Below, one piece after another: positions 50,515-58,559 of a stretch of 64,000 nt of DNA; within the stretch, counting starts at the first letter, position 1, and each line of letters begins with the position of its first letter. This stretch comes from Terriglobus roseus (GTDB taxonomy: Bacteria; Acidobacteriota; Terriglobia; Terriglobales; Acidobacteriaceae). The notes beneath the pieces were generated by a model, which ran no database searches, was not told the origin of the DNA, and worked only from the letters and a program-made list of their open reading frames with translations. The position numbers and the translations under genes are program-made. The DNA is taken from positions 4,712,001-4,776,000 of the forward strand of contig NZ_LT629690.1 of assembly GCF_900102185.1 (NCBI RefSeq), given 5' to 3'.

Positions 50515-51624
50515 ATGGGCAAAGGCCTGATTTTGGGGATTGAAAGCTCCTGCGACGAGACTGCGGCGGCAGTGGTGCGTGCGGGAAGCGACGTGCTCTC
50601 GAACGTGGTGGCGACGCAGATGCAGATGCACGCGCTGTATGGCGGCGTGGTGCCGGAGCTGGCCAGCCGCGAACATCTGCGGAACATTGTGCCGGTAGTG
50701 CGGGAGTCGCTTCGGCAGGCGGGCATTGAAGCGAAGGACGTGGATGCCGTTGCGGTGACGGCAGGGCCGGGGCTGGCTGGGGCGCTGCTGGTGGGGATTT
50801 CGTATGCCAAGGCGTATGCATATGCGCTGGGAAAGCCGCTGATTGCGGTGAATCATCTGGAAGGGCATATCCACGCCGTGTTGATGGAGCAAGGCGGCGA
50901 GTCAGCCGAGTCTACGCTGGCGCTGGTTGTGAGCGGTGGGCATACGCATCTCTATCTGGCTGCGCTTGAGGATGGCGTTTGGCGCTATCGGAATGTGGGT
51001 CGCACTGTGGATGATGCAGCCGGCGAGGCCTATGACAAGGTGGCAAAGCTGCTGGGGCTGGGATATCCGGGTGGGCCGTGGATTGATCGGCTGAGCGCAT
51101 TTGGGAATCCGAAGGCGGTGCCGTTCCGGTTTGTAGAGATCAATCGCGGGACGGCGGAGCAGCCGTCGTTTGATTTTTCGTTCAGCGGGATCAAGACGGC
51201 GGTGCTGCGGTACATCGAAACGCATGGCATGAAGGCGGCGATTGAGGAACGGCGGGCTACGTTAGAGAAGATTGATTCGCCCACGCTGGACGATGTTCGT
51301 GCGCTTTGCAATGCGGAGACGCTGGACCTGATCGCGAGTTTTCAGGCTGCGGTGGTGGGAAACCTGATCCGGCAGACGATGGCGGCGGCACAGCATTTTG
51401 GTGCGAAACGGATTGTGGTGAGCGGCGGCGTGGCCGCGAACAAGGAGTTGCGTACGCGGTTTGAAACGGAAGCTGGAAAGCGCGCGTTGACTGCCCGATT
51501 TCCGGCTGCGGCCATGTCGACAGATAACGCGGCGATGATTGCAGCGGCGGCGTGGCCGAAGTTCGCGCAGGGTGAGTTTGCGGGACCGGCTTTGAATGCC
51601 ACGCCACAGCTTCGCCTCGGATAA
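50515..51624 (+). CDS. tsaD: tRNA N6-threonylcarbamoyladenosine transferase TsaD
   Basis: A 369-residue ASKHA-fold enzyme making t6A37 in ANN-decoding tRNAs. It shows GIESSCDETAAAVV, the metal-binding HLEGHIHA, VSGGHTHLY, and SGGVAANKELR. It requires TsaB, TsaC and TsaE, which are not in the window. Confidence 0.95.
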   Translation: MGKGLILGIESSCDETAAAVVRAGSDVLSNVVATQMQMHALYGGVVPELASREHLRNIVPVVRESLRQAGIEAKDVDAVAVTAGPGLAGALLVGISYAKAYAYALGKPLIAVNHLEGHIHAVLMEQGGESAESTLALVVSGGHTHLYLAALEDGVWRYRNVGRTVDDAAGEAYDKVAKLLGLGYPGGPWIDRLSAFGNPKAVPFRFVEINRGTAEQPSFDFSFSGIKTAVLRYIETHGMKAAIEERRATLEKIDSPTLDDVRALCNAETLDLIASFQAAVVGNLIRQTMAAAQHFGAKRIVVSGGVAANKELRTRFETEAGKRALTARFPAAAMSTDNAAMIAAAAWPKFAQGEFAGPALNATPQLRLG

Positions 51625-51704
51625 GATTAAGAACGACGGAATGCGGCGGCGGGGCGGTGGCCCGGGCGCGCTCGCAAGTCCCGGAAGGCACGCGAATCCG
51701 CCGG

Positions 51705-53192
51705 ATGCCCATCGAACTCTTTAATACTCTTGGCAGCCGCGTGGAGCCGCTGACTGCGTCGCGGGACAACACGCTGCGCATGTACTGCTGCGGCCCCACC
51801 GTGTATGACTACGGCCACATTGGCAACTTCCGCACATTTCTGCATGTGGATGTGCTGCGGCGCGCTGCGCGGCTGAATGGTCTGTCGCTGAAGCACGTGA
51901 TGAACATCACGGATGTGGATGACAAGATCATCCGCAATGCTGGCGCTGCGGGCATGTCCATTGGCGACTACACGGCGAAGTACGAGAAGGCTTTCTTTGA
52001 GGACATGGATGCGCTGGGCGTGGAGCGTCCGGAGATTGTGGCGCATGCGACGGAGAGCATTCCGGAGATGGTCGCGCTGGTGGAGCAGCTTGCCAGTGAA
52101 GACATTGCGTACAAGACTGAGGATGGCTCGTGGTACTTCCGCATTGCGAAGTTTCCGGATTACGGCAAGCTGAGCGGCAAGGACCTTGAGGGTATTGAAG
52201 ACGGCGCGCGCGTGGACGTGGACGAGTACGAGAAGGATGCCGCGCGCGACTTTGCCCTGTGGAAGGCGACGAAGCCCGGTGAGGCGTCGTGGCAGACGGA
52301 GATTGGCGAAGGGCGTCCGGGATGGCACATTGAGTGCTCGGCGATGGCTCTGAAGCACCTGGGTACGAATTTTGACGTGCACGCCGGTGGCGAGGATCTG
52401 ACGTTCCCGCACCACGAGAATGAAATTGCGCAGAGTGAGTGCGCGACCCATCAGCCGTTTGCGCGGCACTGGTTCCATGTGCGTTTTCTGCTCGTTGAGG
52501 GCAAGAAGATGTCCAAGAGCGAGGGCAACTTCTTCACGCTGCGCGACCTATTGCTGAAGGGATATCGTGCGTCAGCGATTCGTTTTCTGCTGATCAGCGT
52601 TCCATATCGCAACCAGATGAATTTCACGTTTGAAGGTCTGACGGAGAGCGCGAATGCGATTGAGCGTCTGCGAACATTTGTGCGACGGCTGGATGCAGCG
52701 GTGAAGAATCCCGCACTGCCTGAGTCTGCGAACGAAGAGTTGTTGGCGCTGACTGTGTCGAAGCGTGACGCGTATCTTGCGGCCCTGCAGAACGATCTGA
52801 ATACCGCCGAGGCGCGCGCTGCTGTGTTTGACATGGTGCGTGCGGCGAACATCACGCTGGATAACGGTACGTTTGGCCGTGGCAACGTGGATGCCGTGCA
52901 GAAGCTGCTGAACGACTTTGACGCGGTGTTCGACGTGTTAACGGATCGTGACGCAGCCGTGAGCAAGGCGGCTGTGGCGTGGGCGCAGACAGAGGGGCGC
53001 ACGGATGTTGCGCCGGAGCTGCTGCAGGCCCAGAGCATTACGGACGAGGAAATTGAAGCGTTGATTGCAGAGCGTACCGACGCACGTAAGCGGCGGAATT
53101 TCGCTCGTGGAGACGCCATCCGAAACGAGCTGCTTGAAAAAGGCATCGTAATTGAGGACGGCAAAGACGGCGTCACGTGGAAACGCAAATAG
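51705..53192 (+). CDS. cysS: Cysteinyl-tRNA synthetase
   Basis: A 495-residue class I synthetase. The zinc Cys and HIGH motif appear as YCCGPTVYDYGHIGN, the second zinc region as WHIECSAM and AGGEDLTFPHHENE, and KMSKS as KKMSKSEGNF. ATG 51705 matches the family N-terminus (MPIELFNTLG); GTG 51657 is in frame but adds an unconserved Arg-rich stretch. Confidence 0.95.
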   Translation: MPIELFNTLGSRVEPLTASRDNTLRMYCCGPTVYDYGHIGNFRTFLHVDVLRRAARLNGLSLKHVMNITDVDDKIIRNAGAAGMSIGDYTAKYEKAFFEDMDALGVERPEIVAHATESIPEMVALVEQLASEDIAYKTEDGSWYFRIAKFPDYGKLSGKDLEGIEDGARVDVDEYEKDAARDFALWKATKPGEASWQTEIGEGRPGWHIECSAMALKHLGTNFDVHAGGEDLTFPHHENEIAQSECATHQPFARHWFHVRFLLVEGKKMSKSEGNFFTLRDLLLKGYRASAIRFLLISVPYRNQMNFTFEGLTESANAIERLRTFVRRLDAAVKNPALPESANEELLALTVSKRDAYLAALQNDLNTAEARAAVFDMVRAANITLDNGTFGRGNVDAVQKLLNDFDAVFDVLTDRDAAVSKAAVAWAQTEGRTDVAPELLQAQSITDEEIEALIAERTDARKRRNFARGDAIRNELLEKGIVIEDGKDGVTWKRK

Positions 53193-53318
53193 TGTCGTGA
53201 AGCGGCGGGGGTAGCCAAAAGAGATACCCCCAATGCGATTTGCTATTCGGCATTCACAAATCACCAACCTATACTCGCGGAAGCGAGCAATCTATTTCGC
53301 AGAGGAGTACCGGATTTT

Positions 53319-53576
53319 ATGGCCACCACCACTATCAGCGTTGACGAGTTTCAGGCGCTTGAACAGCGCGTTCTTCGCACCGTGGAGCTGATCCGGAGTG
53401 AGCGCGAGGCACGCGCCACTGCTGAGGCCGAGGTTGCTGCGCTGAAGGAATTGCTGGACACGGCTTCTGCGGAGAATTCGCAGCTTACCGCTGAGCTTTC
53501 TTCGTTGAAGAGCGAGCGCGAGCAGGTGAAGGGTCGCGTTGACGCGATGCTGAAGCAGCTCGACGAACTGGTGTAA
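53319..53576 (+). CDS. Small coiled-coil protein upstream of zapA (ZapB-like)
   Basis: An 85-residue protein that is almost wholly coiled coil (LRTVELIRSEREARATAEAE ... LTAELSSLKSEREQVKGRVD), ending in LDELV. By size, structure and position 21 nt before zapA it looks like a ZapB-type divisome coiled coil; sequence alone cannot prove that. The AGAGGAG ribosome site lies 13 nt upstream. A GGGGGTA/TACCCCC hairpin (53207-53231) lies just upstream. Confidence 0.7.
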   Translation: MATTTISVDEFQALEQRVLRTVELIRSEREARATAEAEVAALKELLDTASAENSQLTAELSSLKSEREQVKGRVDAMLKQLDELV

Positions 53577-53597
53577 CCGAAGAAAAGAAGAGAAGGC

Positions 53598-53930
53598 ATG
53601 CAGAATTCCGTCCCCCAGTCCGTAACGGTTGCCATCTACGACCAGAACTACCATCTGCGCGGCGTCGACCCGCAGCATATTGAAATGCTGTCGCAGCTTG
53701 TGGATAGCAAGATGCGTGCGGTGTCGTCGCAGGGCGCTACTGTTGACTCGTTGCGTGTGGCGGTGCTGGCAGCACTGAACATTGCCGATGAGTTGATGGA
53801 GCTGCGCGAACGTCATCGTGAGTTGTTGGATTCGCTGGATCATGCAGAGACGGCAAACCGGCATCGTGCGCATTCGCTGGCATCCATGCTGGATGAAGCT
53901 TTGCGCGATGAGTATCGCGTGGCCGTCTAA
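53598..53930 (+). CDS. zapA: Cell division protein ZapA
   Basis: A 110-residue protein with the ZapA head (VTVAIYDQNYHLRGVDPQHIEMLSQLVDSKM), a helix with VAVLAALNIADEL, and a C-terminal coiled coil. It binds and cross-links FtsZ filaments at the Z-ring. 6S RNA commonly lies near zapA in bacteria, which supports the candidate 2.1 kb downstream. Confidence 0.9.
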   Translation: MQNSVPQSVTVAIYDQNYHLRGVDPQHIEMLSQLVDSKMRAVSSQGATVDSLRVAVLAALNIADELMELRERHRELLDSLDHAETANRHRAHSLASMLDEALRDEYRVAV

Positions 53931-53956
53931 AACGATTCAAGTTTCATTTTGTGAGA

Positions 53957-53987
53957 GGGCGTGGCTTCGGCTGCGCCCTTCTCTTTT
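53957..53987 (+). terminator. Terminator after zapA
   Basis: GGGCGTGGC pairs with GCTGCGCCC (two wobble pairs) around a TTCG loop, followed by TTCTCTTTT, 27 nt after the stop. Confidence 0.8.
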
Positions 53988-54072
53988 GCGGTTTGTTGCA
54001 AACGCTTCCAACCACGCGATACCATGCCGCCGTTGCGCTTCTGCCGGATCGCGGAGGCGCGAAAGGATTGGG

Positions 54073-54819
54073 ATGAAACGTCTGCTTGCCCTGTTGTTGC
54101 TGTGCTCTTCTGCTGCGGCGGTCGCGCAGGATCGCATTCTGATTTACACGCGCAGTTACACGGCGGATGGCAAGGGATATATCCATGGGAACCGTGCCAG
54201 CAGCGTGGTGGCGTTGGAGAAGATTGCGGCAGAGTTGAAGATTCCCACGGACAACACGGATGATCCGATTGTGTTCACGCCGGAAAATCTGAAGAAGTAC
54301 ACCGTCATGGTGTTCAGCAACAGCAACAACGAAGCGTTCAGTACGCAGGCGCAGCGCGACGCTTTCAAGGGATGGATTGAGCATGGCGGCGGCTGGGTGG
54401 GTATCCACTCGGCTTCAGGCAATGAGCGTAATTGGGATTGGTTTGCACAGATGGTGGGCGGGCGCTTCCTGATGCATCCGAAGAAACAGCAGTTCACGGT
54501 GAAGGTGGTTGATCCGAAGTTTCCGGTGATGCAGGGCGTGCCCTCAGAGTTCACTGTGACGGATGAGTGCTACTTCACCAAGCGCTTCAGCGATACGATT
54601 CATCCGCTGCTGACGGTGGATACTTCAAAGCTGGATGTGACGGGCTTCAAGCTGGATCGTAAGGATTTTCCGAATCCACTGCCGATTGCGTGGTGGCACG
54701 AGTTTGATGGCGGGCGCGAGATTTATATCGCACTGGGCCATGACAACAGCTACTACGAAGATCCCGTGTTTGATGGGATTTTGAAGCGCGCGATTTTGTG
54801 GGCGGCGAAGAAACAGTAG
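54073..54819 (+). CDS. Exported ThuA-like (GATase1-fold) protein
   Basis: A 248-residue protein with signal peptide (KRLLALLLLCSSAAAVAQ) and a ThuA domain: ILIYTRSYTADGKGYIH, VMVFSNSNN, EHGGGWVGIHSASG, and the C-terminal IYIALGHDNSYYEDP. ThuA-like proteins occur in sugar utilisation gene sets; enzymatic role unclear. AAAGGA lies about 6 nt before ATG 54073. Confidence 0.87.
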   Translation: MKRLLALLLLCSSAAAVAQDRILIYTRSYTADGKGYIHGNRASSVVALEKIAAELKIPTDNTDDPIVFTPENLKKYTVMVFSNSNNEAFSTQAQRDAFKGWIEHGGGWVGIHSASGNERNWDWFAQMVGGRFLMHPKKQQFTVKVVDPKFPVMQGVPSEFTVTDECYFTKRFSDTIHPLLTVDTSKLDVTGFKLDRKDFPNPLPIAWWHEFDGGREIYIALGHDNSYYEDPVFDGILKRAILWAAKKQ

Positions 54820-54863
54820 CTATACCGCATTCCCTAAATGAAACAGCGGGAAGAAGATTTCTG

Positions 54864-54891
54864 TTGCCGTTTTTGGCTGCTCGGGTAAGCT
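54864..54891 (+). promoter_or_regulatory. Candidate promoter for thioredoxin-like gene, near-leaderless
   Basis: TTGCCG (54864-54869), 16-nt spacer, TAAGCT (54886-54891); the GTG start is 6 nt after the -10 box. Confidence 0.45.
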
Positions 54892-54897
54892 GCTGCT

Positions 54898-55947
54898 GTG
54901 AAAATTCTCTCCTCTGTTCTGCTGCTTATCCTTAGTTCTGCGTGCGTTGCGCAAACTTCCACTGCCAACTCCTATGAAAGCCTTCCCGAGTTTCAGAAGC
55001 TTCGCGCACAGGCGAAGGATGAACAACGCTCCAACACAAAGATTATTTTTGCCGCGGGAACGTGGAAGAAGGCCAACAAGGTGGCGGGTGGCCACTGCAT
55101 GGAGTGTTTGGAAGGCGTGTTCACCTCGCAATTACGGCTGGGTGAATACAAGGATGCGCTGAAGACTGCGAAAGAGTGGGATGCCGCCAGCGAACAGCCG
55201 CTTGATCATGTGCGTGCTGAGCTTGCTGAAGGGCGCGTCGCGATTGCGATGGTCGACAGGAATAAGCCGAACATGGCTGTGTTGCAGGATGCCCATGTGG
55301 AGCTACAGAAGGCTGCTGCAGCGCATGCCACGGCTGCTTACTTCTACGACGGTCAAGTGCTGGCGTTGATGAAGCAGGATGCGGACGCGGGTGCGGCTTT
55401 TGGTCAGTATGCGAAATTGACGCGGAAGGATGATGCGCTGCTGTCGCGCGCGACTTATTTCTCCACCCACCCTGAGATGGCGCGCGAAAAGATGGCGCCA
55501 GCCGTGTTGGTGAATACGCTGGGTGGAAAACGATTCAACCTGGATGACATGCACGGCCGTGTGGTGTTGATTGATTTCTGGGCCACTTGGTGCGGCCCGT
55601 GCAAAGAAGAACTTCCACACATGAAGAAGCTGGCGGAGGCATATAAGGATGAGCCTTTGGAGATCATCAGCATCTCCTGGGACTCGGACGCTAACAAATG
55701 GCGGCAGTTCATTGCCGACAACGGCATGAGCTGGAATCAGTATCTGGATGCGGATCACAGTGTGACGAAGATGTTTGGCATCGATGCCATTCCGCATTAC
55801 TTCACGATTGATGCTAACGGTGTGTTGATGGCAGAGAATGTGGGATCAGGGTCGAATATTGACGGGCGTATTCGAAAACTGGTGACGCAAGCGAAGGAAC
55901 AGAAGCAGTTAGCGGCGGCGGCAGGCGCACTAACCGCGGGGCAATAA
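54898..55947 (+). CDS. Exported TlpA-like thioredoxin-domain protein
   Basis: A 349-residue protein with signal peptide (KILSSVLLLILSSACVAQ). An N-terminal helical half has a CMEC pair (C67/C70) and TPR-like helices. The C-terminal thioredoxin fold (~200-330) has WATWCGPCKEE with C232/C235 and the cis-Pro in DAIPHYF. It should act as a periplasmic disulphide reductase. No Shine-Dalgarno before the GTG; a promoter-like box abuts it. Confidence 0.85.
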   Translation: MKILSSVLLLILSSACVAQTSTANSYESLPEFQKLRAQAKDEQRSNTKIIFAAGTWKKANKVAGGHCMECLEGVFTSQLRLGEYKDALKTAKEWDAASEQPLDHVRAELAEGRVAIAMVDRNKPNMAVLQDAHVELQKAAAAHATAAYFYDGQVLALMKQDADAGAAFGQYAKLTRKDDALLSRATYFSTHPEMAREKMAPAVLVNTLGGKRFNLDDMHGRVVLIDFWATWCGPCKEELPHMKKLAEAYKDEPLEIISISWDSDANKWRQFIADNGMSWNQYLDADHSVTKMFGIDAIPHYFTIDANGVLMAENVGSGSNIDGRIRKLVTQAKEQKQLAAAAGALTAGQ

Positions 55948-56001
55948 AACACGAGGTATTTGCGAGCATTTCGTTAGCACAAAACGGCTTTGTTGCTCAA
56001 C

Positions 56002-56030
56002 TTGCAAACCCTCGATACTCCGCGTAGCAT
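56002..56030 (+). promoter_or_regulatory. Promoter of candidate 6S RNA
   Basis: TTGCAA (56002-56007), a 17-nt spacer, and TAGCAT (56025-56030). The predicted transcription start at about 56037-56039 coincides with the 5' end of the RNA closing helix. Confidence 0.55.
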
Positions 56031-56038
56031 CTGCCTTT

Positions 56039-56235
56039 AGATGACCGGCCTGCAAAGCAGGTGGGGGAACAACGTCGGTTGAACCAACATTCATTGAACA
56101 GGGGTTCGGCTCGTATACATGGTTCGGTGTGCAGTGTCCGCCAGTCCGGAATGCCTAAAGAGCCACGGCTGAATCCCACCGCTTATTGGCGGGTTCACCG
56201 GCGCTTCCAACACGGCCCAGCGGGTCGGTCTTCGC
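56039..56235 (+). ncRNA. ssrS: Candidate 6S RNA
   Basis: A ~197-nt rod-shaped RNA. Closing helix GACCGGCC (56043-56050) pairs with GGTCGGTC (56223-56230). Inside, CGT/GTTG pairs with CAAC/ACG. A 12-bp helix is formed by 56101-56112 with 56160-56164 and 56171-56177, leaving an ACGGCT bulge; the GAATCCC arm can instead fold into its own hairpin with GGGTTC (56190-56195), like the 3' bubble of 6S. The apical stretch GGTTCGGTGTGCA ... GTCCG ... GCCTAAA resembles E. coli 6S (GGTTGGTGAGCA ... GTCCG ... GCCTTAAA), from memory. A matched promoter, a terminator, the length and zapA within 2.1 kb fit. No credible CDS overlaps. Confidence 0.65.
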
Positions 56236-56243
56236 TTGATTGA

Positions 56244-56278
56244 AACGGTGGCTCTCAACAGAGTCACCGTTTTGTTTT
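56244..56278 (+). terminator. Terminator of the candidate 6S transcript
   Basis: AACGGTGGCTCT pairs with AGAGTCACCGTT (one G-T) around CAAC, then TTGTTTTG. It lies 297 nt past the last CDS, so it ends a non-coding transcript. Confidence 0.85.
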
Positions 56279-56386
56279 GTCGAATGTTTGTCGCTGTATC
56301 GCTTTTGCCTGCGGGAATTGCGTTCCGGTGTGTCTCCATCGGGAAACGGTGAAGAGATTCCCAAGTATTCTTAAAGACAGCGTCTT

Positions 56387-57127
56387 ATGCATCCGCATCT
56401 CTTCCGTCTCGGCCCGATTACTGTCCCCACGTTTGGGGCGATTGCTGCATTGGGGCTGGTACTGGCGATTTCGCTGGCCGCGCGTGGCGCTCGGGTGATG
56501 CGGCTGAATGAAGACGCCGTGTGGAACCTGTGTTTGTGGATGGCTGCGGGGACGCTGGTGCTGTCGCGGCTGATTATTGTGGCGCAGGTGTGGAAGTCGT
56601 TTGCGAAGTATCCGCTGTACATCCTGACGTTGCCCACGGTGACGAAATGGGGATTGCTGCTGGCGCTGGGCAGTGGTGCGGTGTACATGCTGGTGAAGAG
56701 GCTGCCGTGGCTGCCAACGCTGGATGCACTGGCTCCTGCGGCGCTGTTGTTGCAGGCGTTTCTGCACCTGGGAACGCACTTCTCTGGCGATGATCTTGGG
56801 TTGGCCACGACGTCTCGCTTAGGCGTGATCTTTGGCGATCAGGGGTATCACCCTGTTGCGTTGTATTCGGCGGTGTTGACGCTGGTGGCGTGTGTGGCGG
56901 CGTTTGTATGGCTGCATCGTGAATCGCAGCCGGGCGAGACGTTTGGATTGAGCCTGACGTTTGCTGCGTTGATTCGGTTTTTTGTAGATACACTTCGTCC
57001 GGGTTGGGTTTTGCCGGAGACGATGATTGGCAACCTGCTGCGTGTGGATCAGCTTGTGCTGGTGTTGCTTGCGGTGGCGGGTTTGAGTTTTTTCTTTCAA
57101 CGAAAGGGCGTGCGTTATGCCCAGTAA
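56387..57127 (+). CDS. Lgt-like membrane protein with degenerate active site
   Basis: A 246-residue protein of about seven helices. The start LFRLGPITVPTFGAIAALG, HPVALYSAV and IRFFVDTLRP align with prolipoprotein diacylglyceryl transferase. But Lgt's HGGLIG His is replaced (KWGLLLALG), and its G-R-L-G-N-F-x-N-G-E motif reads HLGTHFSGDD, so the essential Arg, Asn and Glu are altered. It may have another function or be a diverged paralogue. Its 3' end overlaps the RluD start by 11 nt. Confidence 0.65.
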   Translation: MHPHLFRLGPITVPTFGAIAALGLVLAISLAARGARVMRLNEDAVWNLCLWMAAGTLVLSRLIIVAQVWKSFAKYPLYILTLPTVTKWGLLLALGSGAVYMLVKRLPWLPTLDALAPAALLLQAFLHLGTHFSGDDLGLATTSRLGVIFGDQGYHPVALYSAVLTLVACVAAFVWLHRESQPGETFGLSLTFAALIRFFVDTLRPGWVLPETMIGNLLRVDQLVLVLLAVAGLSFFFQRKGVRYAQ

Positions 57128-58547
57128 AAATATGTTGCCCAAGGGCAAGCGTCGGCACTCTGTGAAGGCGGATTACCGCACGCAGCGGGATGCTTCGCGC
57201 GATGCGGAAGCTGCGGAGCTGGCGGCGACGGAAGCCGCGCTGTATGGCGAAGAAGTTCCTGTAGCGAAGCCTGCAATTCCCAATACTGCAGTGCCGGAAA
57301 AGCGTGGCAAGGGATATCAGAAGAGCGGCAAGCGGCAACAGCGAACGGTTGAGGCGGTCAAGGAGCTGCCTTCGTCTGCGATGGATGAAGATGATGAGTT
57401 GATTCTGCCGGTGGAGGCTGTGGTTTCCTCTGGTGGATTGACCACGACGCGCACGCTGGTTGCTACTCCTGAGGCTCGCGGCATGCGGCTGGATGCTTAT
57501 CTGGCGTGGGCATTGCCAGAGATCAGCCGCGCTCGTGCGCAGTTGCTAATTGAGCATGGACAGGTACGTGTGGGCGGTTCGCCTGCGAAGGCGAAATACA
57601 AGCTGAACGGCAATGAGCATGTTGTTGTGGAAGGCCAGCCGCAGCCTGCGCCGCTTCGTGCGACGCCGGAAGATATTCCGCTGAGCATTGTCTATGAAGA
57701 CAAGCACATGGCCGTGATTGATAAGCCTGCGGGCATGATGGTGCACGCGGGCAGTGGATTGACGGACGAAGCGCGCAGCAGTGGCACCCTTGTGAATGCG
57801 TTGCTGTTTCACTTCAAGGACCAATTGAGCGATGTGGGCGGAGCGTTGCGTCCGGGCATTGTGCATCGTCTGGATAAGCAGACCAGCGGTCTGATCATGG
57901 TGGCGAAGAGCGATGCGGCGCATCGTGCGCTGGCCGAGATGTTCTCAGAGCGGTCGTTGGAGAAGCGGTACATCGCGCTGGTGCATCGGGATGTGAAGAG
58001 TGATCGCGGCATCATTGATTTGCCGATTGCACGTGATCGGCTGCGCCGCACGCGTATGACGACGCGTGTGGGAAATCGCTACCTGACCACGGACAGCCAC
58101 GGCACGCCTGCAAAGCGTCATCCGGACGAGCCGGAAGAGCGCACTTCGCGCAGGCCAAACGATCCGCGTCCGGCTCGCAGTCTTTACACGGTGCTGGAGC
58201 GTCTGCACACCACGGCGGGCGACTTCACTCTTCTGGATGTGAAGATTGAAACCGGACGCACGCACCAGATTCGTGTTCATATGCAGTCGCTGGGGCATCC
58301 GGTGGTGGGCGATACGTTGTATGGCGCGCCTGCGAAGATTCCGGGGCTCAAGTCGGAAGGTACGGGCCCAACGCTGCATCGCAATTTTCTTCATGCGGCG
58401 CATTTGGTGCTGGACCACCCGATTACAGGAAAAGAGTTGGATTTGGAGGCTCCCCTGCCGGAGGAACTTGCGTCTCTCTTAGAGCAGCTCCGTGCGCTGG
58501 AAATACCGGCGGCGCCCGCCAAGCCAAAACACGCCGAGGATTGGTAA
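57117..58547 (+). CDS. RluA-family 23S rRNA pseudouridine synthase (RluD-like)
   Basis: A 476-residue protein. Residues 1-115 are a charged, disordered extension (MLPKGKRRHSVKADYR ...) absent from typical ~320-residue RluD. An S4 domain follows (GMRLDAYLAWALPEISRARAQ), then the catalytic domain with HRLDKQTSG and catalytic D253, KRYIALV, and IETGRTHQIRVHM. Another insert (~330-365, HPDEPEERTSRRPND) is also present. It makes pseudouridines in 23S rRNA helix 69 or a related site. Confidence 0.9.
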   Translation: MPSKNMLPKGKRRHSVKADYRTQRDASRDAEAAELAATEAALYGEEVPVAKPAIPNTAVPEKRGKGYQKSGKRQQRTVEAVKELPSSAMDEDDELILPVEAVVSSGGLTTTRTLVATPEARGMRLDAYLAWALPEISRARAQLLIEHGQVRVGGSPAKAKYKLNGNEHVVVEGQPQPAPLRATPEDIPLSIVYEDKHMAVIDKPAGMMVHAGSGLTDEARSSGTLVNALLFHFKDQLSDVGGALRPGIVHRLDKQTSGLIMVAKSDAAHRALAEMFSERSLEKRYIALVHRDVKSDRGIIDLPIARDRLRRTRMTTRVGNRYLTTDSHGTPAKRHPDEPEERTSRRPNDPRPARSLYTVLERLHTTAGDFTLLDVKIETGRTHQIRVHMQSLGHPVVGDTLYGAPAKIPGLKSEGTGPTLHRNFLHAAHLVLDHPITGKELDLEAPLPEELASLLEQLRALEIPAAPAKPKHAEDW

Positions 58548-58559
58548 ACTACGCCCCGT

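Noticed and set aside
53207-53231. GGGGGTA/TACCCCC hairpin as a terminator after cysS
   Set aside because: The stem is clear but no T-run follows on the + strand; left as an unexplained hairpin.
56039-56235. tmRNA or RNase P RNA as identity of the structured RNA
   Set aside because: No tRNA-like ends or tag frame for tmRNA, and none of the conserved RNase P core sequences; it is also too short.
56061-56243. 60-codon frame inside the 6S RNA candidate
   Set aside because: No ribosome site; the sequence is better explained as a structured RNA.
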